This document shows, piece after piece, positions 43,261 to 58,539 of a stretch of DNA of 64,000 nucleotides. Position 1 is the stretch's first letter. Every line of letters begins with the position of its first letter. The position numbers and the translations under genes were made by a program. Source of the DNA: Colletes latitarsis (taxonomy: Eukaryota > Arthropoda > Insecta > Hymenoptera > Colletidae); contig NC_135137.1 in the NCBI RefSeq assembly GCF_051014445.1, forward strand, positions 20,647,501-20,711,500. The letters run 5' to 3'. The notes under the pieces were generated by a model. That model worked only from the letters and a program-made list of their open reading frames with translations. It did no database searches and was not told the DNA's origin.

Positions 43261-45324
43261 AATCTTTTTTTTATTTTTTCAATCATATTTTCGTACAATC
43301 GTACATAACATGTTACATTATATTTTTGTATGCCCTTCGAATATTTCTTTTTTAAAGTTGAATTTAACCAAAATTACATTTACAACATAATATGTTATTT
43401 TCAATGTACGAAGTACATGAATCTGGATGGTACTTTTCGTAAAAACAGTCAAAACATAAAAATTTCAAGCACCACGTGCATCTAACGAAAGTTCTGTTTT
43501 AAAAGAAATTACAAAATTTTCTATTTAATGATGATGATGGAATGGAATGACCGCTTCATTTACATTGATAAAATGTGAACGATTTTCGGATAGTCGTACC
43601 TCGTACTTTTTACCTTATACTTGAGGTAAAAAGGGGTATAACCGGGTAAAACAGTTTTATGACATTACCTGCTAACTCATGTTACTGTTCTGATGAAAAT
43701 GAAACGCTATGTTTTGTATTCGACTATGTCCTTTTAAAATTTTTAATCCAACCCATACTTTGTATTAAACTGGCAAACGGGATCACTTTTCTTTTGTGGT
43801 TTAAACGGTTTGATGGTGCACATTATGCAAAGTTAAGCCAAATCAAACATATAATATATTCAGTTCGTCATAACAAATTGATAATTATACGGTTATCTAA
43901 AAACATATCGAGGAAAATCATTATTAATTAATTTCTGCAACTATTAATTCTACTACTAAGTTTTGTTTATGTTACAAAAATAAGATAATAACTCTTCTTA
44001 TTGAAAAATCCCACAGCGTGCACGATACTGGCAAAGAGTGGATTCTCATTTTAATTTATTAATTTTCAATCTTAAACTATTGATTTTGAAAAATCGTATT
44101 AATAATATACATATGTTACGCTCACATATAAGAATAATAATAAGAAAAAAATTTCTTTTTTTTGTCAATAATTAAAATATGATATGATATGGTTTTAAAA
44201 CCCATTTATTTTCGTAAAATAAATTTTACAAAATTTCTTTTTCAAACTACTTACGTACTTTGCTGATGTGCGCCTACATCGTCATGTGCGTCGGAAAGTA
44301 AAAATGCCTGGGCAGTCAGTCGAGAATCTCGACTCGAGATTCCAAATCGTATGCCGTTGACGGGAGGTCGGATTTCAGTTGTTAAGAGCGAGAAGGCAAA
44401 TGTGAGCCTTTCTCTCTCGACTCTCACGAGGCGGTCCGAAATTACTTCGGGCAGCGTCAGTTTGCCTTTGTCGACTTTCCGAAACATTACGAGCTCACGT
44501 ACGCGCGAGAGAGCACACTATGCACACACTTCGGTGCACTTCTGGCACCTCTGATTTCAGACACTTCCTCTAAACCAATGAAAAAACTTTTCGAACAAAA
44601 GTTACACAGAAATGACAACACTTGACAAGAAATTGCAATAGTAGAAATTAGCAAAACAGTTTTTATTCAACAAGAAATCAAGGTCGTTTCAATTTTTTTT
44701 TAACAAAAATATATAATTTTTGTCTATCGATTTGTTTGTTGTATCTTTGTATTCTCTTTAAAAAAAAAGTGTAAGAGGTCTTAGGTCGAAAATTGACTGG
44801 AATTCTTTAGAAGCTATGATTTTTGTTCCGAATTCCCATTCACGCGACACACTGTCTCCGCTCCGCCGCCCCCGGAGGAGGATTAAACTTCATTAAATAA
44901 ACGAAAAAATACAGTTTGAAACCCTCCTATAACACGGTAGATCGGTTCCTATAAAATGCCGTGTTGTCTGAAACCGTGTTATATGAGACCTAACCCAGAG
45001 CCAGTTCACTCGAAAAGGGAGGGGAGTTATGGTCCGAAAACTTATTAAAAACGAATATTTTTTTTTAATTCAATGACAGAATTTACCACACAGTATTTGT
45101 TTAAATAAGTAATATATTTAACATAACAGGAAATAATTAAATAAATATGAATGAGCGCAAGCAGGCTGTTGCAGCTCGTAATGCAAATCGAAACGTAACA
45201 TACGAGAAACGTTGCGAGAAGGCGTCCCCAAGACGAAAGAAACAAAACGACCTATTTTATATTATAAACACATATAGATCGCTTTCTCACATTCTACATA
45301 AGCAATTTAATTTTTCTATGTATA

Positions 45325-46555
45325 CAGGGTGTTCGACCACCCCTGGGAAAAATTTTAATGGGAGATTCTAGAGGCCAAAATAAGACGAAAATCAAGAATA
45401 CCAATTTGTTGATGGAGGCTTCGTTAAAAAGTTATTAACAATTAAATTAAAAAATTTCAAATCGTTTTGGAAAAATTATTTTCGGTTGCCAATTCGGGGG
45501 TCAATTACAATCATTTTTTATGAATACACATATCCCCGACAATCCTACCCTCCTTCGAGAAAAAAATTCGGGTAGGTGGTGAAATTTCTCTTCTTGGCGA
45601 AAAAAAGAATTTTTCAAATCGTTCTAAAAATATTATTTCCGATTGCAAGGGTCGATTATAATCATTTTTTATGAATAGATATACCCCGGAAATCCTACCC
45701 AGTTTGGAGAAAAAAATTCGAGAAGGTGTGAAATTTTTCAACAAAATTAAAAAATTTTAAATCGTTCTAAAAAAATTATTTCTGATTGCAGGGACCAATT
45801 ATAATAATTTTTGGTCGATAGACATACCCTCGAAATCGTAACCATTTTCGAGAAAAAAATTCCTTACCGAAAATATAATTTCAGGCGAAAAATGCTTCCC
45901 GTAAATTTTATGTTTGAATCTTTAAAACACCATAACTTCCGAACGGATTGGACGATTTTAATGTTAAGAAAGCCAAACGCCGCGTATTTTAGTGTAGAAT
46001 ATGTAACAATTATAAAAATATTGGAAAGGTTGTTCCTTGGCCCCGTAATGTTAGAAAACCCCCATAAAAATGGTCCAATTTTCAACTTATATAGCCATAA
46101 CTCCTATAATAGTGAATATATTTCAATGAAACTTTTTTCTCAAGTAGAGCCCATAGGTACCTGCAAAAAAGTATTAAACAACTTTTCTGTAGGACGTCAA
46201 GCGAAATTATTAAAAATCAAAAACGAATTTTTAAGAAAAATCAACAGGGGATAGGTAGGTAGGTAGGTAGGTAGGTAGGTAGGTGCCTAAATTTTTCGGC
46301 GAAATTGAAAAGTTTCAAATCGTTCTGGAAAAATTATTTTCGGTTGCGGAGGTAAATTATAATCATTTTCGGTGAATAGACATACTCCCGAAATCTTACC
46401 CACTTTCGAGAAAAAATTCAGTATTGGCGGAACTTTAAACGTTAATAACTTTTTAACGAAGCCACCATCAACAAATTGGTATTCTTGATTTTCGTCTTAT
46501 TTTGGCCTCTAGAATCTCCCATTAATATTTTTCCCAAGGGTGGCCGAACACCCTG
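45325..46555. mobile_element. TIR element, U5 copy
   Basis: Same phase, ends and internal structure as the U1 copy. Confidence 0.8.
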
Positions 46556-49500
46556 TATATGTGTATGCATGTATGTATGTATAACAGAAAAGAAAAAAAC
46601 ACAAAAAATATTATTTTAATTTAACGCAACCTTAATTTAATAAATTATAATTTCTAATAATATATTTTTTCATGTAAAGCCACTATATTTCTTTCATTAT
46701 TCTTTCGCGTCATTACTTTAAGGTAATTTAGGTTTTAAATATGTTAAGCAAAAATCATGTTATCCAGTGCTGTACAAAGGTTTTCGCAATTTTCTTATCG
46801 TGTTAGAGCGAAAGCGTGTTATAGGGGATATGATGCCGTGTTGTAGGGGACAAGCATCCCTGTATAGGGAAATTCTCTTTTACAAATGTCGACGGAATCC
46901 CGACGTAACACCTGTATTCACGAGTTGTTATTAATGAAGTTGAAGGTAGACGATCAACAACACAAGATTCACACGTAACCAGTCTTCCGAATTCAAGGAC
47001 ACTTCAATTTGGCGACAAGCATGGGATGCTGCTCACGAAATACACGAAACTTTCGTCGTGAGAGTAGCACGTGAAATTTACTTACATAACCTAAATCGAG
47101 CACGTACTCTACCTCACTTACGGGCACGAACGTAAGGCGATTTCTACAGTCGATATCGCCGATTTTTACAAAAGGTAAGTTTTAACGTTTAAGTAAACAA
47201 AGCCTCTGTAAGTTTTATTTTCCATACTTCAAAAGTAAAAATAAATACATGAAAAAAGAAAAAAACGTTCTTGACAAGTCCTATAAAATACTTGAGTTCA
47301 GTTTGTTCATAATTCATCGGTAAAAGAATCTAATGTTCTCTATGTTATCCGATACACAAGATATAAAGTCAGTTTCTCCTTTCATTATTAGATGCGTTGA
47401 CTTTAATTTTATAAATTATGATGATAAGTATGATGATTTTACAGAAAGTAAAAATTATTTTTAATATTAAAGATTTCCTATATAAAGACAAGAAGGATAT
47501 TTTTACCAATATCTATCTATCTATCTATCTTAATATTCTTCCCACTTGGCCCACTTACTTTAACGAGTCTGAGTAAATCATCAATGTACTATCTCTATTT
47601 TTATTAATAAAAATAATAGTTGGATAACATAGAACTTAATATTTTATTAGTCACACCGCTAATAAAATGAATCTGCGATTCCATATCCAAAGATATAGTA
47701 TAAGCTAGAAAATTCAGATTATTCAAGTTACTTCTATCACTCGTCAAATTTTTTATGAAATTCTATGCTAATTCATGCTCTTTAAAATATAATTATAATC
47801 TACTGGGACTTTTAGTTAACTTATGTTTTAATAAATCAATAATCAAAGTATCTATAATTAATATTAAAATCAAATAAGAGTGTCGAAATAGTATTAATAT
47901 TATCTTTTCTTAACACTATCAGTCTCTGATATTTAAATCTGTTATCACCTTGTTCGAATAATTTATTACTAGCTTTGATAATATATTTTGGGATGGATTT
48001 TTTAAGAATGGAATAAAAGGAATTCAATTGCGAATTTTTATGAGGAATAAAGGGATATTATTATACTATCAACATGTATATCGTTCTTTAACTTGCCCAT
48101 TTAGATATTTATATACTTGTATGAATATAAACCCATACTAAAATCATGTAAATATCTAAATCATTTTTAAATCTATGATTTGGAAAATTTTAGGGACTTG
48201 GAACTTAATTCATCTTTTATCTTACAGTTTTATCACACTTTAGAAGATAAAAATCATAATTAAACTTACATATACATAAATAATAATTTAATTTATTTTG
48301 CATAAAAACAGTCCTCTTCGTGCCTTTATATTTTCATTTTCTATGACCAAAAATTCGAAATTCGTTTCATTTTTACAAAAAAAGTGATTGGGATGTCCCA
48401 ATCGGTAAGTATCATTTGTCGATTATCTTAAATATCTTATTATATTTTTTATATACTAAATTTTCAAACCTCTTTACCTTGATATCTTCTTTTTCATGTA
48501 ATTTGAATACTTTTCTAAAGTAATCTTTTGTAAAATGTTCTGTTAATCTAAATTATCTAATAAATCTATATCAGAATTAGTTAATTCTGTTATAAGATAA
48601 GTGAAATCAATAAAGACGAAGTTGCCAATATCAATTAAGTCAACTACTTTTGGTAATACATTTGGTTAAACATTCTTTCTTATTTTTTATCTCTGAATTT
48701 CGAGATTACACAGATTAAAAAAATTTGTCTCTCTTTATTATTGTATCTATTTTTTCAGAGGGTAAATAGGTTCGTCATCCCCTTCTTCATTTGGCTTATC
48801 TTCATTTTCTTTCTTTCTTTCTTTATTTGAAATTTGAAAAGTCTATTATTAACTTTTATTAACTTAACCCAGACCTAACCAGACCACAATTCATCTTTCA
48901 TATATTACTTCTAAATTCTTTCTTATTAATACTTTTCTGTATTAAAAAGTAAGTAGTCTTTCGTGTGATGCTTATTCAACATTCTTACTACAGCTTGGTG
49001 TTGTTGTTGTTGTTGTTGTTTCTTTTTTTTACCAAGAATAAAGTTATTTAAGAAGTTTATGCAGAAAATTTCACGTGAAAAATTTATTTTCTTAGAAAAG
49101 TACAACGTAGAACTATATATGATATGTTGTTTGTTTATAAAATCATCAATAACTACGTATAAATATGGAAATATGGAATTATTCTATATTCTAACATTTA
49201 AACGACATTATACATACAATAATTGTATTAACCATATATCCAAGCTAACCAGTTTAGCCAGCATATGGACTTCTTTAACGGTTCTCCGTATTCCTTCAAA
49301 TAGCATGTCATTAGTGTTGTACGCACTGCATCTCATATTATACGCAATTAATGTGACTTTTATACATATTATGCAACTGTATTATATCAACAAAGGGTGT
49401 ACAAACCCGTAAATAAATAAATAAATAAATAAATAAGTATTAAAAAAAGGGTAACGTGGAACTTGAAATGATTTTTTAGTTATTTTCTTTGGGTATTAAA

Positions 49501-49766
49501 GTAGATTTCATTGGATGTAAGAGTAGATGTAATTGGACAGTTAAGTATTTTTTATTATACTGTTAAAGCAATGTGTTTTAAGGGGAGGAGGTTTAAACAC
49601 CTCGCCTAACCTAACCTCGTCCGGATCTCGAGGGAAGGAACGCTGGGCAAATGGAAAATAATCGGTGCAAGTTGAATTTATTTTCGCTTAGTCGCCTTAT
49701 ACGATTAAGCCGTTTATTTCTTAAATTTTACTCTTAATTACAATAGATAGAAGAAAATAATTTTCT

Positions 49767-50376
49767 AATTTGTTGATGGAGACTTCGTTAAAAAGTAATT
49801 ATTAACGTTTAAAGTTCCGTCGGTAAAATGCGCAAGATTTCGGGGGTACGTCTATTCCACTAAAAATGATTGTAATTGACCCCCGCAACCGCAAATAATT
49901 TTTCCAAAACGATTTGAATTGAATTCTTTTTTCCGTCGAACAACCGTTTTCACACCTTCTCGAATTTTTTTCTAGAAAGTGGGTAGGATTTCTGGGGTAT
50001 GTCTATTCACCAAAAATGATTGTAATTTACCCCCACAGCTAACAATATTTTTTTCAGAACGATTTGAAATATTTTAATTTCGTCGAAAAATTTCACACCT
50101 TCTCGAATTTTTTTCTAGAAAGTGGGTAGGATTTCGAGGGTATGTGTCATTACACAATTACCAAAAATGATCGTAATTGACCCCCGCAACCGAAAATAAT
50201 TTTTCCAAAACGATTTGAATTGAATTTTTTTTTCTCTGTCACCTAATTAGATTTTCGGTAAGGAATTTTTTTCTCGAAAATGCGTAGGATCTCGGGGGTA
50301 TGTGTAATGACCAAAAATTATTGTAATTTACCCTCACAACCGAAAATAATTTTTTTAGAACGATTTGAAAAATTTT
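49767..50376. repeat. Degenerate TIR-family block, U5 copy
   Basis: Same phase as the U1 copy, with GACCCCCG. Confidence 0.75.
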
Positions 50377-50849
50377 TTACCTCTTGTTTTATAGTTGTTC
50401 CTTCCGATCCATAGGCATATAATTTATGAAAAATCTTTTAAATGTTTCATATAAATCTTGGCAAGAATTAAATTTTCTGTAAAAAAAAATTAAATAAATT
50501 TGTTCTCTGCCTTCTCTAGAAAAGAAAAAATTAAATGAGATGAAATCTTATACATTACATGCTTACTTAAATCGCATTGAAAACGAATACCACAAATGTT
50601 TCAGAATAATCTGCAAAATGGTCTCACTCGCAAAGGGTTAATTGAGAAATAAATGTTTGGTAATTGAAAACGGGTAAGCAGGTTATTAACCAGCTGTTTT
50701 TTTCGCTAAGACAAATTGAAAACTCGGTTCTAACAAGGAAAAGTTGGAATGGTACCCGGTTTTGGGTTAGGTTTTACTTTAAGATATGTATTATTAAAGT
50801 TATTACAGGTACTATTTTCAGAAATAGAACTATATTCTATTCACCACTA

Positions 50850-50934
50850 ATCACCGTGGCCGTGAGTGATAAGGTGTTTGCCTGCAAGTTCGAGCTTCTT
50901 CTTTTGCTCTGCAGATTCGAACCCTGGTAGAACA
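50850..50934 (+). ncRNA. tRNA-like Pol III element, U5 copy
   Basis: A and B boxes and the T8 run are as in U1. Confidence 0.5.
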
Positions 50935-52998
50935 AATCTTTTTTTTATTTTTTCAATCATATTTTCGTACAATCGTACATAACATGTTACATTATATTTT
51001 TGTATGCCCTTCGAATATTTCTTTTTTAAAGTTGAATTTAACCAAAATTACATTTACAACATAATATGTTATTTTCAATGTACGAAGTACATGAATCTGG
51101 ATGGTACTTTTCGTAAAAACAGTCAAAACATAAAAATTTCAAGCACCACGTGCATCTAACGAAAGTTCTGTTTTAAAAGAAATTACAAAATTTTCTATTT
51201 AATGATGATGATGGAATGGAATGACCGCTTCATTTACATTGATAAAATGTGAACGATTTTCGGATAGTCGTACCTCGTACTTTTTACCTTATACTTGAGG
51301 TAAAAAGGGGTATAACCGGGTAAAACAGTTTTATGACATTACCTGCTAACTCATGTTACTGTTCTGATGAAAATGAAACGCTATGTTTTGTATTCGACTA
51401 TGTCCTTTTAAAATTTTTAATCCAACCCATACTTTGTATTAAACTGGCAAACGGGATCACTTTTCTTTTGTGGTTTAAACGGTTTGATGGTGCACATTAT
51501 GCAAAGTTAAGCCAAATCAAACATATAATATATTCAGTTCGTCATAACAAATTGATAATTATACGGTTATCTAAAAACATATCGAGGAAAATCATTATTA
51601 ATTAATTTCTGCAACTATTAATTCTACTACTAAGTTTTGTTTATGTTACAAAAATAAGATAATAACTCTTCTTATTGAAAAATCCCACAGCGTGCACGAT
51701 ACTGGCAAAGAGTGGATTCTCATTTTAATTTATTAATTTTCAATCTTAAACTATTGATTTTGAAAAATCGTATTAATAATATACATATGTTACGCTCACA
51801 TATAAGAATAATAATAAGAAAAAAATTTCTTTTTTTTGTCAATAATTAAAATATGATATGATATGGTTTTAAAACCCATTTATTTTCGTAAAATAAATTT
51901 TACAAAATTTCTTTTTCAAACTACTTACGTACTTTGCTGATGTGCGCCTACATCGTCATGTGCGTCGGAAAGTAAAAATGCCTGGGCAGTCAGTCGAGAA
52001 TCTCGACTCGAGATTCCAAATCGTATGCCGTTGACGGGAGGTCGGATTTCAGTTGTTAAGAGCGAGAAGGCAAATGTGAGCCTTTCTCTCTCGACTCTCA
52101 CGAGGCGGTCCGAAATTACTTCGGGCAGCGTCAGTTTGCCTTTGTCGACTTTCCGAAACATTACGAGCTCACGTACGCGCGAGAGAGCACACTATGCACA
52201 CACTTCGGTGCACTTCTGGCACCTCTGATTTCAGACACTTCCTCTAAACCAATGAAAAAACTTTTCGAACAAAAGTTACACAGAAATGACAACACTTGAC
52301 AAGAAATTGCAATAGTAGAAATTAGCAAAACAGTTTTTATTCAACAAGAAATCAAGGTCGTTTCAATTTTTTTTTAACAAAAATATATAATTTTTGTCTA
52401 TCGATTTGTTTGTTGTATCTTTGTATTCTCTTTAAAAAAAAAGTGTAAGAGGTCTTAGGTCGAAAATTGACTGGAATTCTTTAGAAGCTATGATTTTTGT
52501 TCCGAATTCCCATTCACGCGACACACTGTCTCCGCTCCGCCGCCCCCGGAGGAGGATTAAACTTCATTAAATAAACGAAAAAATACAGTTTGAAACCCTC
52601 CTATAACACGGTAGATCGGTTCCTATAAAATGCCGTGTTGTCTGAAACCGTGTTATATGAGACCTAACCCAGAGCCAGTTCACTCGAAAAGGGAGGGGAG
52701 TTATGGTCCGAAAACTTATTAAAAACGAATATTTTTTTTTAATTCAATGACAGAATTTACCACACAGTATTTGTTTAAATAAGTAATATATTTAACATAA
52801 CAGGAAATAATTAAATAAATATGAATGAGCGCAAGCAGGCTGTTGCAGCTCGTAATGCAAATCGAAACGTAACATACGAGAAACGTCGCGAGAAGGCGTC
52901 CCCAAGACGAAAGAAACAAAACGACCTATTTTATATTATAAACACATATAGATCGCTTTCTCACATTCTACATAAGCAATTTAATTTTTCTATGTATA

Positions 52999-54229
52999 CA
53001 GGGTGTTCGACCACCCCTGGGAAAAATTTTAATGGGAGATTCTAGAGGCCAAAATAAGACGAAAATCAAGAATACCAATTTGTTGATGGAGGCTTCGTTA
53101 AAAAGTTATTAACAATTAAATTAAAAAATTTCAAATCGTTTTGGAAAAATTATTTTCGGTTGCCAATTCGGGGGTCAATTACAATCATTTTTTATGAATA
53201 CACATATCCCCGACAATCCTACCCTCCTTCGAGAAAAAAATTCGGGTAGGTGGTGAAATTTCTCTTCTTGGCGAAAAAAAGAATTTTTCAAATCGTTCTA
53301 AAAATATTATTTCCGATTGCAAGGGTCGATTATAATCATTTTTTATGAATAGATATACCCCGGAAATCCTACCCAGTTTGGAGAAAAAAATTCGAGAAGG
53401 TGTGAAATTTTTCAACAAAATTAAAAAATTTTAAATCGTTCTAAAAAAATTATTTCTGATTGCAGGGACCAATTATAATAATTTTTGGTCGATAGACATA
53501 CCCTCGAAATCGTAACCATTTTCGAGAAAAAAATTCCTTACCGAAAATATAATTTCAGGCGAAAAATGCTTCCCGTAAATTTTATGTTTGAATCTTTAAA
53601 ACACCATAACTTCCGAACGGATTGGACGATTTTAATGTTAAGAAAGCCAAACGCCGCGTATTTTAGTGTAGAATATGTAACAATTATAAAAATATTGGAA
53701 AGGTTGTTCCTTGGCCCCGTAATGTTAGAAAACCCCCATAAAAATGGTCCAATTTTCAACTTATATAGCCATAACTCCTATAATAGTGAATATATTTCAA
53801 TGAAACTTTTTTCTCAAGTAGAGCCCATAGGTACCTGCAAAAAAGTATTAAACAACTTTTCTGTAGGACGTCAAGCGAAATTATTAAAAATCAAAAACGA
53901 ATTTTTAAGAAAAATCAACAGGGGATAGGTAGGTAGGTAGGTAGGTAGGTAGGTAGGTGCCTAAATTTTTCGGCGAAATTGAAAAGTTTCAAATCGTTCT
54001 GGAAAAATTATTTTCGGTTGCGGAGGTAAATTATAATCATTTTCGGTGAATAGACATACTCCCGAAATCTTACCCACTTTCGAGAAAAAATTCAGTATTG
54101 GCGGAACTTTAAACGTTAATAACTTTTTAACGAAGCCACCATCAACAAATTGGTATTCTTGATTTTCGTCTTATTTTGGCCTCTAGAATCTCCCATTAAT
54201 ATTTTTCCCAAGGGTGGCCGAACACCCTG
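52999..54229. mobile_element. TIR element, U6 copy
   Basis: Same phase as the other copies. It lacks the U4-private change in the right TIR. Confidence 0.8.
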
Positions 54230-56672
54230 TATATGTGTATGCATGTATGTATGTATAACAGAAAAGAAAAAAACACAAAAAATATTATTTTAATTTAACG
54301 CAACCTTAATTTAATAAATTATAATTTCTAATAATATATTTTTTCATGTAAAGCCACTATATTTCTTTCATTATTCTTTCGCGTCATTACTTTAAGGTAA
54401 TTTAGGTTTTAAATATGTTAAGCAAAAATCATGTTATCCAGTGCTGTACAAAGGTTTTCGCAATTTTCTTATCGTGTTAGAGCGAAAGCGTGTTATAGGG
54501 GATATGATGCCGTGTTGTAGGGGACAAGCATCTCTGTATAGGGAAATTCTCTTTTACAAATGTCGACGGAATCCCGACGTAACACCTGTATTCACGAGTT
54601 GTTATTAATGAAGTTGAAGGTAGACGATCAACAACACAAGATTCACACGTAACCAGTCTTCCGAATTCAAGGACACTTCAATTTGGCGACAAGCATGGGA
54701 TGCTGCTCACGAAATACACGAAACTTTCGTCGTGAGAGTAGCACGTGAAATTTACTTACATAACCTAAATCGAGCACGTACTCTACCTCACTTACGGGCA
54801 CGAACGTAAGGCGATTTCTACAGTCGATATCGCCGATTTTTACAAAAGGTAAGTTTTAACGTTTAAGTAAACAAAGCCTCTGTAAGTTTTATTTTCCATA
54901 CTTCAAAAGTAAAAATAAATACATGAAAAAAGAAAAAAACGTTCTTGACAAGTCCTATAAAATACTTGAGTTCAGTTTGTTCATAATTCATCGGTAAAAG
55001 AATCTAATGTTCTCTATGTTATCCGATACACAAGATATAAAGTCAGTTTCTCCTTTCATTATTAGATGCGTTGACTTTAATTTTATAAATTATGATGATA
55101 AGTATGATGATTTTACAGAAAGTAAAAATTATTTTTAATATTAAAGATTTCCTATATAAAGACAAGAAGGATATTTTTACCAATATCTATCTATCTATCT
55201 ATCTTAATATTCTTCCCACTTGGCCCACTTACTTTAACGAGTCTGAGTAAATCATCAATGTACTATCTCTATTTTTATTAATAAAAATAATAGTTGGATA
55301 ACATAGAACTTAATATTTTATTAGTCACACCGCTAATAAAATGAATCTGCGATTCCATATCCAAAGATATAGTATAAGCTAGAAAATTCAGATTATTCAA
55401 GTTACTTCTATCACTCGTCAAATTTTTTATGAAATTCTATGCTAATTCATGCTCTTTAAAATATAATTATAATCTACTGGGACTTTTAGTTAACTTATGT
55501 TTTAATAAATCAATAATCAAAGTATCTATAATTAATATTAAAATCAAATAAGAGTGTCGAAATAGTATTAATATTATCTTTTCTTAACACTATCAGTCTC
55601 TGATATTTAAATCTGTTATCACCTTGTTCGAATAATTTATTACTAGCTTTGATAATATATTTTGGGATGGATTTTTTAAGAATGGAATAAAAGGAATTCA
55701 ATTGCGAATTTTTATGAGGAATAAAGGGATATTATTATACTATCAACATGTATATCGTTCTTTAACTTGCCCATTTAGATATTTATATACTTGTATGAAT
55801 ATAAACCCATACTAAAATCATGTAAATATCTAAATCATTTTTAAATCTATGATTTGGAAAATTTTAGGGACTTGGAACTTAATTCATCTTTTATCTTACA
55901 GTTTTATCACACTTTAGAAGATAAAAATCATAATTAAACTTACATATACATAAATAATAATTTAATTTATTTTGCATAAAAACAGTCCTCTTCGTGCCTT
56001 TATATTTTCATTTTCTATGACCAAAAATTCGAAATTCGTTTCATTTTTACAAAAAAAGTGATTGGGATGTCCCAATCGGTAAGTATCATTTGTCGATTAT
56101 CTTAAATATCTTATTATATTTTTTATATACTAAATTTTCAAACCTCTTTACCTTGATATCTTCTTTTTCATGTAATTTGAATACTTTTCTAAAGTAATCT
56201 TTTGTAAAATGTTCTGTTAATCTAAATTATCTAATAAATCTATATCAGAATTAGTTAATTCTGTTATAAGATAAGTGAAATCAATAAAGACGAAGTTGCC
56301 AATATCAATTAAGTCAACTACTTTTGGTAATACATTTGGTTAAACATTCTTTCTTATTTTTTATCTCTGAATTTCGAGATTACACAGATTAAAAAAATTT
56401 GTCTCTCTTTATTATTGTATCTATTTTTTCAGAGGGTAAATAGGTTCGTCATCCCCTTCTTCATTTGGCTTATCTTCATTTTCTTTCTTTCTTTCTTTAT
56501 TTGAAATTTGAAAAGTCTATTATTAACTTTTATTAACTTAACCCAGACCTAACCAGACCACAATTCATCTTTCATATATTACTTCTAAATTCTTTCTTAT
56601 TAATACTTTTCTGTATTAAAAAGTAAGTAGTCTTTCGTGTGATGCTTATTCAACATTCTTACTACAGCTTGG

Positions 56673-56673
<1 letters not shown>

Positions 56674-56709
<36 letters not shown>
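56674..56709 (+). repeat. Expanded GTT microsatellite in U6
   Basis: There are twelve GTT repeats here. The same phase in U1 has seven (7462-7482), and the other units look like U1. The downstream flank also changed from TTTCTTTT to GTCTTTT. Together this accounts for U6 being 16 bp longer than U5. Confidence 0.85.
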
Positions 56710-56711
<2 letters not shown>

Positions 56712-57456
56712 CTTTTTTTTACCAAGAATAAAGTTATTTAAGAAGTTTATGCAGAAAATTTCACGTGAAAAATTTATTTTCTTAGAAAAGTACAACGTAG
56801 AACTATATATGATATGTTGTTTGTTTATAAAATCATCAATAACTACGTATAAATATGGAAATATGGAATTATTCTATATTCTAACATTTAAACGACATTA
56901 TACATACAATAATTGTATTAATCATATATCCAAGCTAACCAGTTTAGCCAGCATATGGACTTCTTTAACGGTTCTCCGTATTCCTTCAAATAGCATGTCA
57001 TTAGTGTTGTACGCACTGCATCTCATATTATACGCAATTAATGTGACTTTTATACATATTATGCAACTGTATTATATCAACAAAGGGTGTACAAACCCGT
57101 AAATAAATAAATAAATAAATAAATAAGTATTAAAAAAAGGGTAACGTGGAACTTGAAATGATTTTTTAGTTATTTTCTTTGGGTATTAAAGTAGATTTCA
57201 TTGGATGTAAGAGTAGATGTAATTGGACAGTTAAGTATTTTTTATTATACTGTTAAAGCAATGTGTTTTAAGGGGAGGAGGTTTAAACACCTCGCCTAAC
57301 CTAACCTCGTCCGGATCTCGAGGGAAGGAACGCTGGGCAAATGGAAAATAATCGGTGCAAGTTGAATTTATTTTCGCTTAGTCGCCTTATACGATTAAGC
57401 CGTTTATTTCTTAAATTTTACTCTTAATTACAATAGATAGAAGAAAATAATTTTCT

Positions 57457-58066
57457 AATTTGTTGATGGAGACTTCGTTAAAAAGTAATTATTAACGTTT
57501 AAAGTTCCGTCGGTAAAATGCGCAAGATTTCGGGGGTACGTCTATTCCACTAAAAATGATTGTAATTGACCCCCGCAACCGCAAATAATTTTTCCAAAAC
57601 GATTTGAATTGAATTCTTTTTTCCGTCGAACAACCGTTTTCACACCTTCTCGAATTTTTTTCTAGAAAGTGGGTAGGATTTCTGGGGTATGTCTATTCAC
57701 CAAAAATGATTGTAATTTACCCCCACAGCTAACAATATTTTTTTCAGAACGATTTGAAATATTTTAATTTCGTCGAAAAATTTCACACCTTCTCGAATTT
57801 TTTTCTAGAAAGTGGGTAGGATTTCGAGGGTATGTGTCATTACACAATTACCAAAAATGATCGTAATTGACCCCCGCAACCGAAAATAATTTTTCCAAAA
57901 CGATTTGAATTGAATTTTTTTTTCTCTGTCACCTAATTAGATTTTCGGTAAGGAATTTTTTTCTCGAAAATGCGTAGGATCTCGGGGGTATGTGTAATGA
58001 CCAAAAATTATTGTAATTTACCCTCACAACCGAAAATAATTTTTTTAGAACGATTTGAAAAATTTT
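57457..58066. repeat. Degenerate TIR-family block, U6 copy
   Basis: Same phase as the U1 copy, with GACCCCCG: the A-type state inside a unit whose left half is B-type. Confidence 0.75.
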
Positions 58067-58539
58067 TTACCTCTTGTTTTATAGTTGTTCCTTCCGATCC
58101 ATAGGCATATAATTTATGAAAAATCTTTTAAATGTTTCATATAAATCTTGGCAAGAATTAAATTTTCTGTAAAAAAAAATTAAATAAATTTGTTCTCTGC
58201 CTTCTCTAGAAAAGAAAAAATTAAATGAGATGAAATCTTATACATTACATGCTTACTTAAATCGCATTGAAAACGAATACCACAAATGTTTCAGAATAAT
58301 CTGCAAAATGGTCTCACTCGCAAAGGGTTAATTGAGAAATAAATGTTTGGTAATTGAAAACGGGTAAGCAGGTTATTAACCAGCTGTTTTTTTCGCTAAG
58401 ACAAATTGAAAACTCGGTTCTAACAAGGAAAAGTTGGAATGGTACCCGGTTTTGGGTTAGGTTTTACTTTAAGATATGTATTATTAAAGTTATTACAGGT
58501 ACTATTTTCAGAAATAGAACTATATTCTATTCACCACTA

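Larger units (their letters stand above)
30574..43666. repeat. Tandem unit U4 (B-type, carries LINE)
   Basis: It is 13,093 bp, the same as U2. Diagnostic states: TGA, C, ATCTCTG near 33763, seven AAAT repeats, GATTCCCG near 36788, and a private A in CCAAGAGTGG near 33445 within the TIR element. Confidence 0.95.
43667..51340. repeat. Tandem unit U5 (A-type, no LINE)
   Basis: It is 7,674 bp and agrees with U3 at all diagnostic sites: TGA, T, ATCCCTG, six AAAT repeats, GACCCCCG. U3 and U5 are exactly 20,767 bp apart. Confidence 0.95.
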
